From contig CAUYUJ010018460.1 of assembly GCA_963575745.1 (NCBI GenBank), positions 162,501 through 182,500 of the forward strand: 20,000 nucleotides of DNA. The letters run 5' to 3'. The translations under genes were made by a program, and so were the position numbers. This stretch comes from Prorocentrum cordatum (taxonomy: Eukaryota; Sar; Dinophyceae; Prorocentrales; Prorocentraceae). The notes beneath the pieces are model-generated. The model searched no databases, was not told where the DNA came from, and saw only the letters and a list, made by a program, of their open reading frames with translations. Position 1 is the first letter of the stretch, and every line of letters begins with the position of its first letter. Positions 7,551 through 16,023 of this stretch are shown here, piece after piece.

Positions 7551-7754
7551 ATGTCGGAAAAGGCCCGCAGGAAGATGGAGTCCAAGACTCTGGTCGTGAC
7601 TTTTCAGGATGGGGGTCAGGAGAAGCAGGATGGGCGGGAGGATGGGCAGGAGAGGGTCGGTCAGAGGGATGACGGGGGGAGGAGGGGGAAGAGGTTCCAG
7701 ATATCGCCCCTGGTTCCTGAGGTGACAAAAGATGATGGAGGTGGCCCAGGATTT

Positions 7755-7779
7755 TTCTTTCTCTCTCTCTCTCTCTCTA
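7755..7779 (+). repeat. (CT)n dinucleotide tract
   Basis: TTTCTTT, then nine to ten CT units, then AG. Confidence 0.9.
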
Positions 7780-7870
7780 GAGGGGTACCTCAATGGACTC
7801 ATCCCCCAAGGCAGGCAAGAGGCAAGAGGAGGAATGAGACAGGATGGTGGCGGGAGGATCGGGGGAGAAT

Positions 7871-7970
7871 GGAGGGAGGAGGGATGGAGAAGGAGGAGGA
7901 GGAGGAGGAGGAGGAGGAGGAGGAGGAGTAGGAAGAGGAGGAGGAGGAGGGGGAGGGGGAGGAGGAGGGG
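7871..7970 (+). repeat. (GGA)n tract
   Basis: About 100 bp of purine, mostly GGA, interrupted by TAGGAAGA and G-rich runs at its 3' half. Confidence 0.94.
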
Positions 7971-8082
7971 CTGCCGGGCTCAGGGGGGCCCGTGCTCGTC
8001 GTCCTCGGGCTCCAGCCCGTCCTCCAGGGCGCTCTCGGCGAGGACGCCGCAGACCTCGACAGCATCGCTCGAAGTCGGAAGG

Positions 8083-8115
8083 TTCGCTCGCTCGCTCGCT
8101 CGCTCGCTTCGCTCG
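8083..8115 (+). repeat. (CGCT)n tetranucleotide tract
   Basis: TCGCTCGCTCGCTCGCTCGC over about 30 bp. It is the only clear tetranucleotide repeat in the window. Confidence 0.9.
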
Positions 8116-8489
8116 GGCGTGCTTCGCAGGTCTGGACACGTGTTTCACCCGACCTCGGCCTCTGGAGGGCTCCTCGTTGCCACGGCTGGCTCCGCCTCGG
8201 AATTCTACCTATTCTGGGCAGAGCGCACCACCGCACAGGTCGAGGGTCAGATTTTGGACCCCTGGACGGGGCGGCGATCGGCGGGCCCAGATTTCCGACG
8301 ATATCATTCCTCAAAAGATAATCCTGGCGCTTTTCCTCGATTTCGGTGTCCAAGGCCCGTTGTCTGGCCCTGGGGGCCAACAAACATGGGTTCGGGGAAA
8401 ACCTTAGGCCCTGGGCGAGGCGTCGGGAACCCCTGGGGCCGCGGGCTGGAAAAATCACTTTGCAGATTGTGTCTGGGTCTGTTCGTTCC
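8116..8489. other. Unassigned stretch, weak matches to family J and a weak foldback
   Basis: CTCGTTGCCACGGCTGG followed by TCCGCCTCGGAATTC near 8170-8202 weakly resembles family J copies at 14441 and 17085. GGGCCCAGATTTCCGACG near 8283 roughly pairs with the complement of CGTCGGGAACCCCTGGGGCC near 8430. Neither is strong enough for a separate call. Confidence 0.35.
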
Positions 8490-8600
8490 ACGTCGTCGCC
8501 GTCGTCGTCGCTTTTCGTCAACTCGTTCGTTGGATCGTCCTCGTCGTCCGTGCGTCATTCATTTGTTCGTTTGCCGTCGTTCGTTTCATCGTCATCTTCG
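8490..8600 (+). repeat. TCG-rich degenerate repeat
   Basis: GTCGCCGTCGTCGTCG, then TCGTTCGT and CGTCGTTCGTTTC motifs: a mixture of TCG triplets and TCGT tetramers that decays toward the 3' end. Confidence 0.85.
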
Positions 8601-8759
8601 GGTGGGAGTCCACACGCCCCGCGTGTCCTGAGATGCTCCCGCGGGGCAACTCTGGGCCTCTCTTGGTGGCCTTTTGACCCGCCCTGGAGGCCTTGAAGGC
8701 CAGCCGAAGGCTCCGCAACCACTGAAAGACCAGCTGGCGTACCCTACCCTACTTCCTAT

Positions 8760-8984
8760 GTCGGCGCCGCCGTGTTATCGGCTATACGCAAGAGTGACCC
8801 TCGGTAAGAGTGACCTTTGGTGCGCGACTTTTGGGGGGCCGCCTGGGGGACCAAACCTGGGCGCGCAAGCCGATGCTACTGCTTCGTTTTCAGCCACCTG
8901 GGAACCCATCTGCGCCCGCACCAAAGGTCACTCTGGCGAAAGGTCACTCTTACGTCTAGTCGATGTTACCATGCCTGTCACCGA
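8760..8984. mobile_element. Foldback MITE Q with duplicated motif inside each arm
   Basis: The left arm contains AAGAGTGACC twice at 16-bp spacing (8790 and 8806), then TTTGGTGCG. The right arm has the complement of the same doublet (8911-8951). The outer parts also pair, GTCGGCGCC with the complement of TCACCGAC, giving arms of about 65 bp. No target duplication was found at these ends. The element is about 225 bp and non-coding. Confidence 0.8.
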
Positions 8985-9243
8985 CGCGCCACGGGTCAGC
9001 TAGGGAGCACACGCCTTCCGGCGCGCGGACCGGCTCGCCCGCGTGCCTCCGCCGCCGCGGCGCTGCGCTGCTCGCTCGAGCTCGCGGGGCCTCGCCCCGT
9101 CTCCGTTGTTCAACCCCGCCCCGTCGAGGTCACGAGCTCCTCCACGGCCTTGGCCGCGGAAGGCACGACGCCCCAGTCGTGGCAATGGCGTCGGCACAGT
9201 GCGAAGGTTCGCGCGCGCGCCCTCCCAAGAAGGTTTCATAATC

Positions 9244-9789
9244 TATAACCCCGATCTGGATGCGGTGCCTGCGCCGATAAAAGAGAAAAACAAAGTCCCG
9301 CGCGCCGGCGCCGGCGCCTGTGATGACAGGGCGATGCCTGCACCCTTTCATTCGACGTGCCGGAAGTGCCTGCACTTTATCGAGGCTGGTGCTTGCGCCC
9401 ATACAACTCATGCCCGCCAAGCCGGCGCCAACAACGCAACAGCAAGAATATGCTACCACTTGACGTGCCTGCGGTGCCTGCGCCAGGCCACGCGTGGCGC
9501 TGGCGCGGATGCATCGACGGCCCCTTCGGTGCCTGCGCTGGCAGCCCGACAACGAGGCGATGCATGCACCATTGTATTTGACCCGCCTTCGGCGCCTGCG
9601 CCTTGCAATGCGCACTGCCTGCGCTGATGAGACGACAGTACCCGCGTCGCCTGCGTTCGCGCAACCCCGGCGAGGCGACACCTGCTCCATGTGGTTCCAC
9701 GTGCCAGCGGTGCCCGCGCCTGGAAGCGCGCAATCCCTGCGCTGAAATGCATGCAGCAACCCTGGCGATCGCGGTCACAAGAATCTCCA
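9244..9789 (+). repeat. Degenerate satellite, about 115-bp period, about 4-5 copies
   Basis: Copies start near 9331, 9450, 9557 and 9673 with GCGATGCMTGCACC-like sequence, followed by GACGTGCCTGCGGTGCCTGC and GCGCTGGC. The stretch before 9331 looks like a more diverged copy. Long frames on the minus strand reflect the absence of stops in this GC-rich repeat. Confidence 0.85.
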
Positions 9790-9879
9790 TTGCGCCCCAT
9801 CGCGCGGATCGGCTCCCAGTAGGGCCTCCCTGCTTCCTGGAAAGGTGATGAAATTGGAGGACGCCTGTAGTTCGGTGTG

Positions 9880-9931
9880 TATGTGTGATTGTGTGTGTGG
9901 ATGTGTGGATGTGTGTGTGTGTGCGATTTTC
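9880..9931 (+). repeat. (TG)n microsatellite
   Basis: GTGTGTATGTGTGATTGTGT and following TG units with GGA interruptions, about 50 bp. Confidence 0.92.
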
Positions 9932-10100
9932 GCATGTGCGGCTTCTCGGTCAGAAGGGCGTACATGACGACCGCAGAAGCACTTAACACCTGCCCACGAG
10001 GGCCCCCGAGGTCTCTCAGAGTGGCCCAAAAGGAACCTACAGGTCTCCGAAAGGGGCCCCAGAGGGGGAACTCGAACTGACATCTGGAGCCATCCTCCAT

Positions 10101-10187
10101 CAGCAAGACCGCCAGCAAGACCCCCACCAAGACCGCCAGCAAGCCGCCAGCAAGACTGACAGATGGCCCTCAAGACCGCCAGCGAGC
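10101..10187 (+). repeat. Short tandem repeat, 12-bp unit
   Basis: The unit CAGCAAGACCGC and variants (AAGACCGCCAGC, AAGCCGCCAGC, AAGACTGAC) occur about six times in 87 bp. Confidence 0.85.
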
Positions 10188-10612
10188 CCCTAAGAGGAAC
10201 CGAAGATGCCGAGGGGGCCCCCGTGAATCTCGGACAGGCATGCAAGAGGCAGTCTCGTCCACGAAGAGGAGGAGGCACAACTGATTCGGGGTGAGCGGAC
10301 AGCTTCGGGACTTGGGGCCGTTGTCCGAGCATGGCCTCCAAAGTCCCAACGCCGATTCGGGCACGGCGATGACAGGCAATGGAGATATGCCACGGCCGCC
10401 CATGGGCACTCGTAGACCGTGCGTCCCAAGCCATAGGCGGCAATACCTGCGCACGCCCACCGTACTGCACATTGTCTGGTGAGGTCTTCGGGGTTTCGAG
10501 GTCATCGGACAGACTGTCACCACACGGTTTCGGAAGGCCCTGGGAGAGAGAAGTGATCCCTCGACCGAAACGCTCCAGGTCTGGTCTGGGACACCTCGAC
10601 TCTCTCCCTGGA
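10188..10612. other. Unassigned non-coding stretch
   Basis: GC-rich mixed sequence. TGTCACCACACGG near 10517 resembles motifs near 16755 and 16844 (CACCGCACGG, CACCACACGG), hinting at another dispersed family. No gene recognised. Confidence 0.4.
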
Positions 10613-10620
10613 GCCTAGGG

Positions 10621-10819
10621 TAATGTTGTTCCCATCCTACTTAAGGACCACATCCCAGAAAATTTCGACCACCCAGAAAAGTTACAAAAGAGTGTCGAAA
10701 CAGTGTCGGGCGAGTGACTCCCAGGGCCCGACACATGAAATCCCTTGAGTTTCGATATTATTTTGGGCGCTCGAAATTCTTTCTGGTGGTCAAGGCTAAA
10801 GTAGGCTGGAGCATCATAA
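10621..10819. mobile_element. Family C MITE, copy 3, perfect 8-bp target duplication
   Basis: A 199-bp element. The left end TAATGTTGTTCCCATCCTAC pairs with the right end GTAGGCTGGAGCATCATAA, and the arms extend about 58 bp to AATTTCGACCACCC and the GGGCGCTCGAAATT side. It is flanked by GCCTAGGG at 10613-10620 and 10820-10827. It contains CCCAGGGCCCGACAC, shared by all C copies. Confidence 0.92.
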
Positions 10820-10842
10820 GCCTAGGGCTGCCTTCTCATCCC

Positions 10843-10895
10843 AGAGGCCGCTTCTCGATGGCCTCTGGGCCCGAAGCACGGCCTGCGGAGCGCGA
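10843..10895 (+). repeat. Dispersed 50-bp repeat, copy 2
   Basis: CCGCTTCTCGATGGCCTC, then GGGCCCGAAGCACGG, then GCGGAGCGCG match 3985-4035 with a few differences. Confidence 0.6.
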
Positions 10896-11191
10896 CGAAG
10901 AGTCTGGGACTATCGCACTAGGCGCGCGGCAGTGTCGGGGGAGCCGAAACATCAGACTCGGACGGACGGCGCAAACTGAAGAGAACAATGCGAGGGCAAT
11001 GACAGGGGGGGACGCAAGGGAAAACACGAGCAGAGGAGGTACGCGTGGAGGAACTGGGTGAGACGGGGCGGAATCAAACCCGACAGCTCGTTGAACCAAC
11101 GATTTGCGCCCGAAGGTGTCGCGACGCTCCTGCTACGGCGATTTCGCTGGAACCGCGTGGTCCCGTTGGCCCGCAGGGGCGCTACTATATC
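10896..11191. other. Unassigned stretch with a small hairpin
   Basis: TCGTTGAACCAACGA near 11090 is a perfect 5-bp stem. The surrounding minus-strand sequence has a weak resemblance to a tRNA T-arm (GGGTTTGATTCCG) but lacks a matching acceptor stem. No gene called. Confidence 0.4.
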
Positions 11192-11392
11192 AGAGGGATC
11201 AACCCACATTGACTACCTACCAGACCACCCCAACCCAACCCGAAGACCCGAATTTCGGGTTGGGGGGGGTAAGGGTTTCACATGTGTTTTTTCAATGTTT
11301 CCCGACCCCACCCCCACTGGAAATCGAGGGTAAATCTGAGCCTTCGGGTTGGGTTGGGGTGGTTTGGTGGGTGGTGACACATGGACCCCCAA
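11192..11392. mobile_element. Foldback element T with a 22-bp perfect inverted repeat
   Basis: ACCACCCCAACCCAACCCGA plus AG at 11224-11245 recurs as its exact complement at 11341-11362. The arms continue outward less perfectly to about 11192 and 11392, where the right terminus reads TTGGGGGTCC on the complement. A second small hairpin, ACCCGAA-T-TTCGGGT, lies at about 11246. The outer ends lack a clear target duplication. Confidence 0.75.
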
Positions 11393-11530
11393 GAATACTC
11401 GCCCTCCAGGTCACGAGACTGGGGCTCACGCTCAGGACGCTCCCAATGCGCGGGCTGATCCGAAATACCTCCAACACGTCTCCCGAACCCCCAGCCTGGA
11501 CCACCTTGCAGAGTCAATCAACATCGAACC

Positions 11531-11722
11531 TTATGTTGTTCCCACCGTGCTTAAGGACCTCATCCCGGAACTATTTTCGAGCACCTAGATCAGTATCGAA
11601 AGAGTGTCGAACGGGTATCGCCTCCCAGGGCTCGACACCAGACAACCCTCCAGCTTCGCTACTTGCTTGCTTCTCGAACTTCTTTCTGGTGATCAAGGCT
11701 AAAATAGGTTGAAACATTCTAA
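11531..11722. mobile_element. Family C MITE, copy 4, perfect 8-bp target duplication
   Basis: A 192-bp element from TTATGTTGTTCCC to GAAACATTCTAA. It is flanked by ATCGAACC at 11523-11530 and 11723-11730. It shares TTAAGGACC, TTTTCGAGCACC, AAAGAGTGTCGAA, CCCAGGGCTCGACAC and TCAAGGCTAAAATAGG with the other copies. This copy and copy 3 fix the family's ends and duplication length. Confidence 0.93.
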
Positions 11723-11920
11723 ATCGAACCCGGGAACTGGATCAAATCGGAAGGTGCGCCGGATCGGGCACCACTGGTGCGGAATCGGAAACGAATCGGA
11801 TCGACGCCATGCCAGCGCCCGGCCGAATCGGATCGACGGAAACTCGAAACCGAAATTCGGCAGTCGGAACCAGATCGATCGCGAACCAAACATGGAGCCT
11901 GCCTTGGGCCCTGTAAATCA
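11723..11920 (+). other. ATCGG-rich stretch
   Basis: AATCGGATCGACG occurs at 11793 and 11826, with many further ATCGG and AATCGGA fragments and a small palindrome, GCACCACTGGTGC. It could be an eroded short tandem repeat. Confidence 0.5.
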
Positions 11921-12057
11921 GCTTCTCCTCCTCCTGCTCCTCCGTGTCCTCCTCCTGCTGCGCCTCCTCCTTCTCCTCCTCCTGCTGCTCCTCCTCCTCC
12001 TGCTCCTCCTGCTCCTCCTCCTGCTCCTCCTGCTCCTCCTTCTGCTCCTCCTCCTCC
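11921..12057 (+). repeat. (CTC)n tract with CTG units
   Basis: About 137 bp of TCC/CTC broken regularly by TGC, giving CTCCTGCTCCTC-type runs. Mostly pyrimidine on the plus strand. Confidence 0.95.
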
Positions 12058-12096
12058 GGCGACGGGGACGCCCACGAGTAGCGCCACCGAGCCAAC

Positions 12097-12146
12097 CACG
12101 ACGGCGGCGGCAACGACCGCGGCGGCGGCGGCGACGACGACCGCAG
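12097..12146 (+). repeat. (GGC)n/(GAC)n tract
   Basis: ACGACGGCGGCGGCAACGAC and following GGC and GAC triplets over about 50 bp. Confidence 0.85.
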
Positions 12147-12159
12147 AGACGCGGGCGAA

Positions 12160-12412
12160 GGCGCCGGCGCCTCCCTGGATCTCCTGCGCCTGGCTTTTTC
12201 CAATGCCCCCTGGAAGTCCCGGCCCCAGACATGACCACGTCGTGAAGAGAACCAGGACGGGAGATCTTGGGCCATTTTTTCGGCCTCGGGGGGCCCTCGC
12301 TGGCCCCAAGACGGCCCAGGATGCAAACCCGGCCCCGGGGAACGGGCCGGGACTTCCACGGGCCCCGTGCGGAAGAAGTCCGGGCGTCGCAGGTCTGGCT
12401 GGGACCCTTTCC
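12160..12412. mobile_element. Family P foldback element, copy 1
   Basis: CCTGGAAGTCCCGGCC at 12209-12224 is mirrored by GGCCGGGACTTCC at 12345-12357. The outer flanks also pair (CTCCTGCGCC with the complement of GGGCGTCGCAGGT). The right half, read on the minus strand, matches 19580-19744 and continues at 19992, so that copy is in the opposite orientation. The ends are approximate. Confidence 0.65.
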
Positions 12413-12549
12413 CCAGGCCTCGCTGTTCGCCCCGAGTCGTCTCTGCTGGGCGGCACCAGGGCCTGGGGAGGGCCCCCAGAAGCCGAAGATGGCGAAAAAA
12501 GTGAATTTTGTGTTTGCGTGCGTGTGTTTCCAAGGATGCCTGGGTCGCC

Positions 12550-12700
12550 AGCGCGACGCCCCGACGCCGCTGCGCCGTCGAAGCCACCGCCGCGACGCCG
12601 CCGCGCCGACGACGCCCCGACGACAACGCCGCCGCGACGCCGCCGCGACGCCGCCGCGACGCCGCCGCGCCAACGACGCCGCGCCTCCGCCGCCGTGGCG
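12550..12700 (+). repeat. Degenerate (CGC)n/(GAC)n tract
   Basis: GCCGCGACGCCGCCGCGACG repeats with CCGACGACG variants; the 9-bp period CGCCGCGAC is visible at 12625-12665. Frames on both strands stay open by composition. Confidence 0.88.
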
Positions 12701-12798
12701 CAAGAGCGCAGCCGCGAGCCCTGGAGCACGCAGGCCACGGCGCCGTGGTCCGCCGCCTCGGAGGCCCCCGCCGCTTTCGCCGTCGCTGCCGCCACCAC

Positions 12799-13198
12799 TC
12801 GGGGAACTTTTTTTTTTTTTTTTTAATCCGCGGGTCGAGAGCGAGCCTCTTCCGATAGAAGCTAAGCGGGCCGCGCACAGCTTTACTTAGCAGAGGGGGG
12901 GCAAAAGAAGGCGGGGCCTCACGTCAAGGCCGAGTAGGGCAAAGCTCTGGGATCAGGCGGTGCCGAAATCGAAGTGCAGGAAAACCACTCGGGGAACACA
13001 CAAGGGCAACCACATAAAACATAAACTCTTGGAGGTCGACGCGGATGTCTTGCTATCGGCGCTGGACCCCCCTCCCTATAGCGCGCGGAGCGCGTCAGGG
13101 GCGGCGCCCGGGGCGCCGCCCGGGGGGGTCCAGCGCCGATCCAAGAAATCCGCGCGGACCTCCGAGAGCCTCTGTTGATGCCCTTCTGTCTTTCCCGA
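12799..13198. mobile_element. Family H foldback MITE, copy A, split by RS2
   Basis: The left end TCGGGGAAC at 12799 is interrupted after 9 bp by RS2 and resumes at 12998. The right end TTTCCCGA is at 13198. The flanks ACCAC (12794-12798) and ACCAT (13199-13203) agree at 4 of 5. Strong inner arms: GGAGGTCGACGCGGAT at 13031 pairs with the complement ending GGACCTCC at 13163. A perfect 10-bp-stem hairpin (GGGCGGCGCC-CGG-GGCGCCGCCC) is at the centre. Without RS2 and one duplicate it is about 210 bp. Confidence 0.85.
12808..12983 (-). mobile_element. Retroposed element RS2 with poly(A) tail, perfect 14-bp target duplication
   Basis: The insert is flanked by ACCACTCGGGGAAC at 12794-12807 and 12984-12997. 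On the minus strand it ends in 17 A residues (T run at 12808-12824), preceded by GCTCTCGACCCGCGGATT. The roughly 52 nt before that match RS1 at 3320-3392. The body is about 159 nt, has no long conserved frame and no recognised RNA parent. The target site is the terminus of an H element. Confidence 0.92.
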
Positions 13199-13199
13199 A

Positions 13200-13500
13200 C
13201 CATTGCCGCCGCCACTACCGTCGCCGTGGACCCCGAGGCCTTCCCGGAGCTTCGCCGCCTCCGTGGGCGTCAGGCGCGTCGCCGTCGCCGCGGCCACCAT
13301 CACAGCCGCCGCCATTGCCGCCGCCATTGGCAACGGCGCCACTGCCACCGCCGCCATTGCCGCTCCCGCGACACTGCCGCCGCTGCAGACACTGCCGCCG
13401 CCGCCGCCGTCGCGTTTGCCGGGGCCCCGCCAGTGCCGTCGCCAGTGCCGCCGCCGCCCTTGCTGCCGCCGCCGCTGCCGCTGTCATTGCCGCCGCTGCC
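13200..13500 (+). repeat. Degenerate (GCC)n tract
   Basis: GCCGCC, ACCGCCGCC and GCCATTGCCGC motifs over 300 bp, strongly biased to GCC/CCG triplets with ACT and ATT interruptions. Confidence 0.88.
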
Positions 13501-14060
13501 AGCCCAGATCTCCGACGCTCTGCTTCTCCAGCCAGCGCTCGTCTGCAATGATGGCATTGCGGCCCTGAGGGGGCTGCGTTCGGGCCCCGCCGCCATGTGG
13601 AATGGACCCGGGACGAACACCTGCCCCCGAGGAGGCGGCCGGGACATCGGGGGCCGCGGACGGAGCACACCACAAAGACACATCGGCGCACGGCAAGGAC
13701 TGCCGCCACCGCCATGGCCAGGCGAGGCCAGGACGAGGACAACATCGGGTGAGGATAGATCGAGAATCTCTGAGATCCGGCGGCTCTGGAGGATGTCTCG
13801 GGCGCCGCGGCCTTCTCAGAGCGTTCCCGAACGCTCCGAGAGCACTCTGGAACGCTCTGGAACGGACTTATCCTCATCCTAGTCCCGCCCGACCCCGCCG
13901 TCATCGTCACATCGCCCGTCGGCACCCTCTTCAATCGGCTCTTCTCCAATCGCCTCGCCTGGGTAAAGCCGCCGACGCCTTCGCCGCCTCCGTCTAACCA
14001 GACCCCCGACGCCATGATCTGTTCACAACTCAACCCCCAGAGGTCTGGTCCCCTTCCCGG
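13501..14060. other. Unassigned GC-rich stretch
   Basis: Two short symmetries are visible: AGCGTTCCCGAACGCT near 13830 followed by GGAACGCTCTGGAACG, and ACCAGACCCCC near 13998 with its complement GGTCTGGT near 14042. No gene, RNA gene or repeated family recognised. Confidence 0.4.
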
Positions 14061-14068
14061 GGACTGGT

Positions 14069-14262
14069 TTGTCGTCGCCGTCGTCGTCGCCGTCGCCAGA
14101 ACCGTTGCCGTCGACGTCGCCGTCGTCGTCGTCATCGTCGTCGTCAACGTCGGCGTCGGCGTCGTCGTCGTCGACGTCGCCGTCACCAGCGCCGTCGCCG
14201 TCGCCGCCGTCGTTGTCGTCAGCGTCGTCGTCGTCGTCGTCGTCGTCGGCGTCGTCGTTGGA
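14069..14262 (+). repeat. (GTC)n trinucleotide tract
   Basis: GTCGTCGCCGTCGTC-type triplets over about 190 bp, with GCC, AGC and ATC variants. It lies immediately upstream of a GGA tract. Confidence 0.93.
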
Positions 14263-14279
14263 GGAGGGAGGAGGTCCGC

Positions 14280-14415
14280 AGAGGAAGAGAAGGAGGAAGA
14301 GGAGGAGGAGGAGGAGGAGGAAGATCAGGAGGAGGAAGAGGAGGAGGAAGTGAATGAGGAGGAGGAGGAGGAGGAGGATCAGGAGGAGCAGGAGGAGGAG
14401 GAGGAAGAGGAGGAA
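14280..14415 (+). repeat. (GGA)n tract
   Basis: About 135 bp of purine with occasional ATC and GTGAAT interruptions. Confidence 0.94.
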
Positions 14416-14440
14416 TCGTTCCGATAATAACGCTGCCCTT

Positions 14441-14540
14441 CCCTCGCCGCCGCGGATGGATGCGCTTCGAAATGCTTGTCAGGGCGGGCTCCCTGGAGAG
14501 GCCCAGGGAGTGACGGTGTCGGCACGTACCTTCTCGTGTC
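14441..14540 (+). repeat. Family J dispersed repeat, copy 1
   Basis: This shares CCTCGCCGCC, GCTTCGAAAT, CCTGGAGAGGCCC and GGTGTCGGCACGTACC, in order, with 17085-17190. Ends not defined. Confidence 0.65.
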
Positions 14541-14589
14541 TCGGAGGAGGAGGAGGAGAGGGAGGGGAGCGAGGGAGGGAGGGAGAAGG

Positions 14590-14737
14590 ATGCTGCTGCT
14601 GCTGATGATGGTGATGATGATGTTGTTGATGATGATGATGAGGAGGAGTATAACGATGATGGTGAAAATGATACTGAGGACGAGGAAGATAATGATACTG
14701 ATGATGTTGCTGCTACTGCTGCTGCTGATGATGATGC

Positions 14738-14774
<37 letters not shown>

Positions 14775-15018
14775 CAGGATGATGATGATCAGGATGATGA
14801 TGATCAGGATGAGGATCGGTATGAGGATGGGGATGATGATAATGCTGATGAGGATGCTGATGATGGTGGTGATGATGATGATGATGGTGGTGGTGATGAT
14901 GATGCTGACGATGGTGGAAATCATGACGATGATGGTGATGATGATGATGATGAGGAGGAGGAGGAGGAGGAGAAGGAACATCATGCTGATGATGAGGATG
15001 AGGAGGAGGACGAGGACT
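14590..15018 (+). repeat. (GAT)n/(ATG)n tract
   Basis: About 430 bp of GAT triplets with GCT, GGT, CAG and GAG variants, and a GGA block near 14950-14970. The longest pure runs are at 14735-14773. It reads as polyAsp/Met or Ile/His depending on frame and strand, which explains the long open frames here. Confidence 0.96.
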
Positions 15019-15266
15019 AAGACCCCCAGTGACCAGGACATATACAGTCAAGATGCTGGGTTAAGGACTACTGTGGGTTCCCGGGGGGCTCCAGCTCTCG
15101 GACCGTTCTGTGGACCCAGGTCGGGGAGCCTCTTCGTGGCCGAGGCTCGCCGTGGCCAGGCAAGCCCTGCCGTTCCCTGTTCAGCGCTCATCATGGCTGC
15201 ACGATGACTGTAGAGCCTGACGCGTCGAGGTGTCCCTCGGTGAGTCTGAGAGCCCTGGCCTGAGAT

Positions 15267-15441
15267 TTGGGCGTGGCTTCATGGGGGGGTCATAAATGGG
15301 GGGGTCAGAAACGGTCCCCTTTCGTGCCCCTTTCGGGCCCCTCCAGACCCCCAGGGGGCTCGTTTAGGTACCGTTTGGGTACCTTTTCGGACCACCCTCG
15401 CCACCCCCCTATTTATGACCCCTCCATTACGCAACGCCCAA
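15267..15441. mobile_element. Family M foldback MITE, perfect 5-bp target duplication
   Basis: TTGGGCGTGGCTTCATGG, then a G-run, then GTCATAAAT on the left are mirrored at the right end (ATTTATGAC, CATTACGCAACGCCCAA). It is flanked by GAGAT at 15262-15266 and 15442-15446. Length 175 bp, arms about 38 bp. The interior carries GGTACCGTTTGGGTACC. Confidence 0.88.
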
Positions 15442-15489
15442 GAGATGTGCTCCAGCAGGGGGCCCGGGCCCCATTTTGTTCTTGAGCAT

Positions 15490-15707
15490 GGACCGACCGT
15501 CCCGGCATCACTTATAGGCCTACCACGACATGCTCCCTGAACCCAAAAATGCTCCAAAAACAGAAACAAGATTCTCAGAACATGAACCCGATGGGTTAAA
15601 ACAAAACAGCCCCAGCCAGACATGTTCTAAGAACAGTTCGTGGAAACCACAACAGTTTCTTAGAGCATTGATTGGTAGGCCTATAGGCACGCCAAGACGC
15701 TGCTTGA
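15490..15707. mobile_element. Family E foldback MITE, copy 2
   Basis: The better preserved copy of 3730-3953. CTTATAGGCCTACCA on the left pairs with TGGTAGGCCTATAGG on the right, and CATGCTC, TTCTCAGAACATG and their partners continue the arms for about 70 bp. The ends are inferred from where the two copies stop matching, and no target duplication was found. Confidence 0.8.
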
Positions 15708-15742
15708 TGGGGGAGCGAGGGAAGGTCTTCGGAGGTGTATGC

Positions 15743-15944
15743 TCGGGCTGAGCGAAAGAGGGGGAATTGCAGAAAGGGGGGGTTGAGAATCAGCTCACGT
15801 AGCTGATCGTCCCGGCGCCTCCCGGCGCCGGGAGGCGCCCATGCATCGAGGAATGGGCCCCTCGGCGGGGCCGAAACCAGCATCACGCAGCAGATATTTT
15901 GTACCCCCCCCTTTCCCTATCCGCCCTTATGTCGTTCGGCCCGA
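15743..15944. mobile_element. Family B MITE, copy 2
   Basis: 202 bp, starts TCGGG and ends CCCGA. It shares ATCAGCTCACGTAGCTGAT and the central part with copy 1 at 75-268. Its centre holds a perfect 26-bp palindrome at 15814-15839 (GGCGCCTCCCGGC and its mirror). The flanks TATGC (15738-15742) and TCTGC (15945-15949) agree at 4 of 5. Confidence 0.82.
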
Positions 15945-16023
15945 TCTGCGCCCCACCGCCGTGGCGGCCGAGGCGGCGACGGCGGCGGCGTCCCCGGAGC
16001 ACCTCCGCGCCGCCTCGCCCTGC

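Noticed and set aside
8731-9001. CAGCT on both sides of an enlarged Q (8731-8735 and 8997-9001) as a 5-bp duplication
   Set aside because: The sequences just inside those pentamers are not inverted repeats of each other, so the match is probably chance.
9244-9789. A CRISPR-like array of spaced repeats
   Set aside because: The repeats are diverged, of about 115 bp period, without constant repeat and unique spacer lengths, and the setting is eukaryotic.
11050-11160. A possible minus-strand tRNA (GGGTTTGATTCCG resembling a T-loop, with a nearby 5-bp hairpin)
   Set aside because: The T-stem does not pair over 5 bp and no 5' acceptor partner exists at tRNA distance.
11742-12878. A 378-codon minus-strand open frame and its plus-strand counterpart
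   Set aside because: Formed by CTC, CGC/GAC tracts and P-1, and it also runs into RS2. Both strands are open at once, which points to composition.
12828-12885. Resemblance of GAAGCTAAGCGG to the 5S rRNA internal promoter motif
   Set aside because: Only about ten bases agree, the conserved sequence around them is absent, and the retroposon runs on the opposite strand.
14379-15207. Long frames of Ile/Leu/Met, His or Asp on both strands
   Set aside because: These are translations of the GAT tract. No unique sequence of protein type adjoins it.
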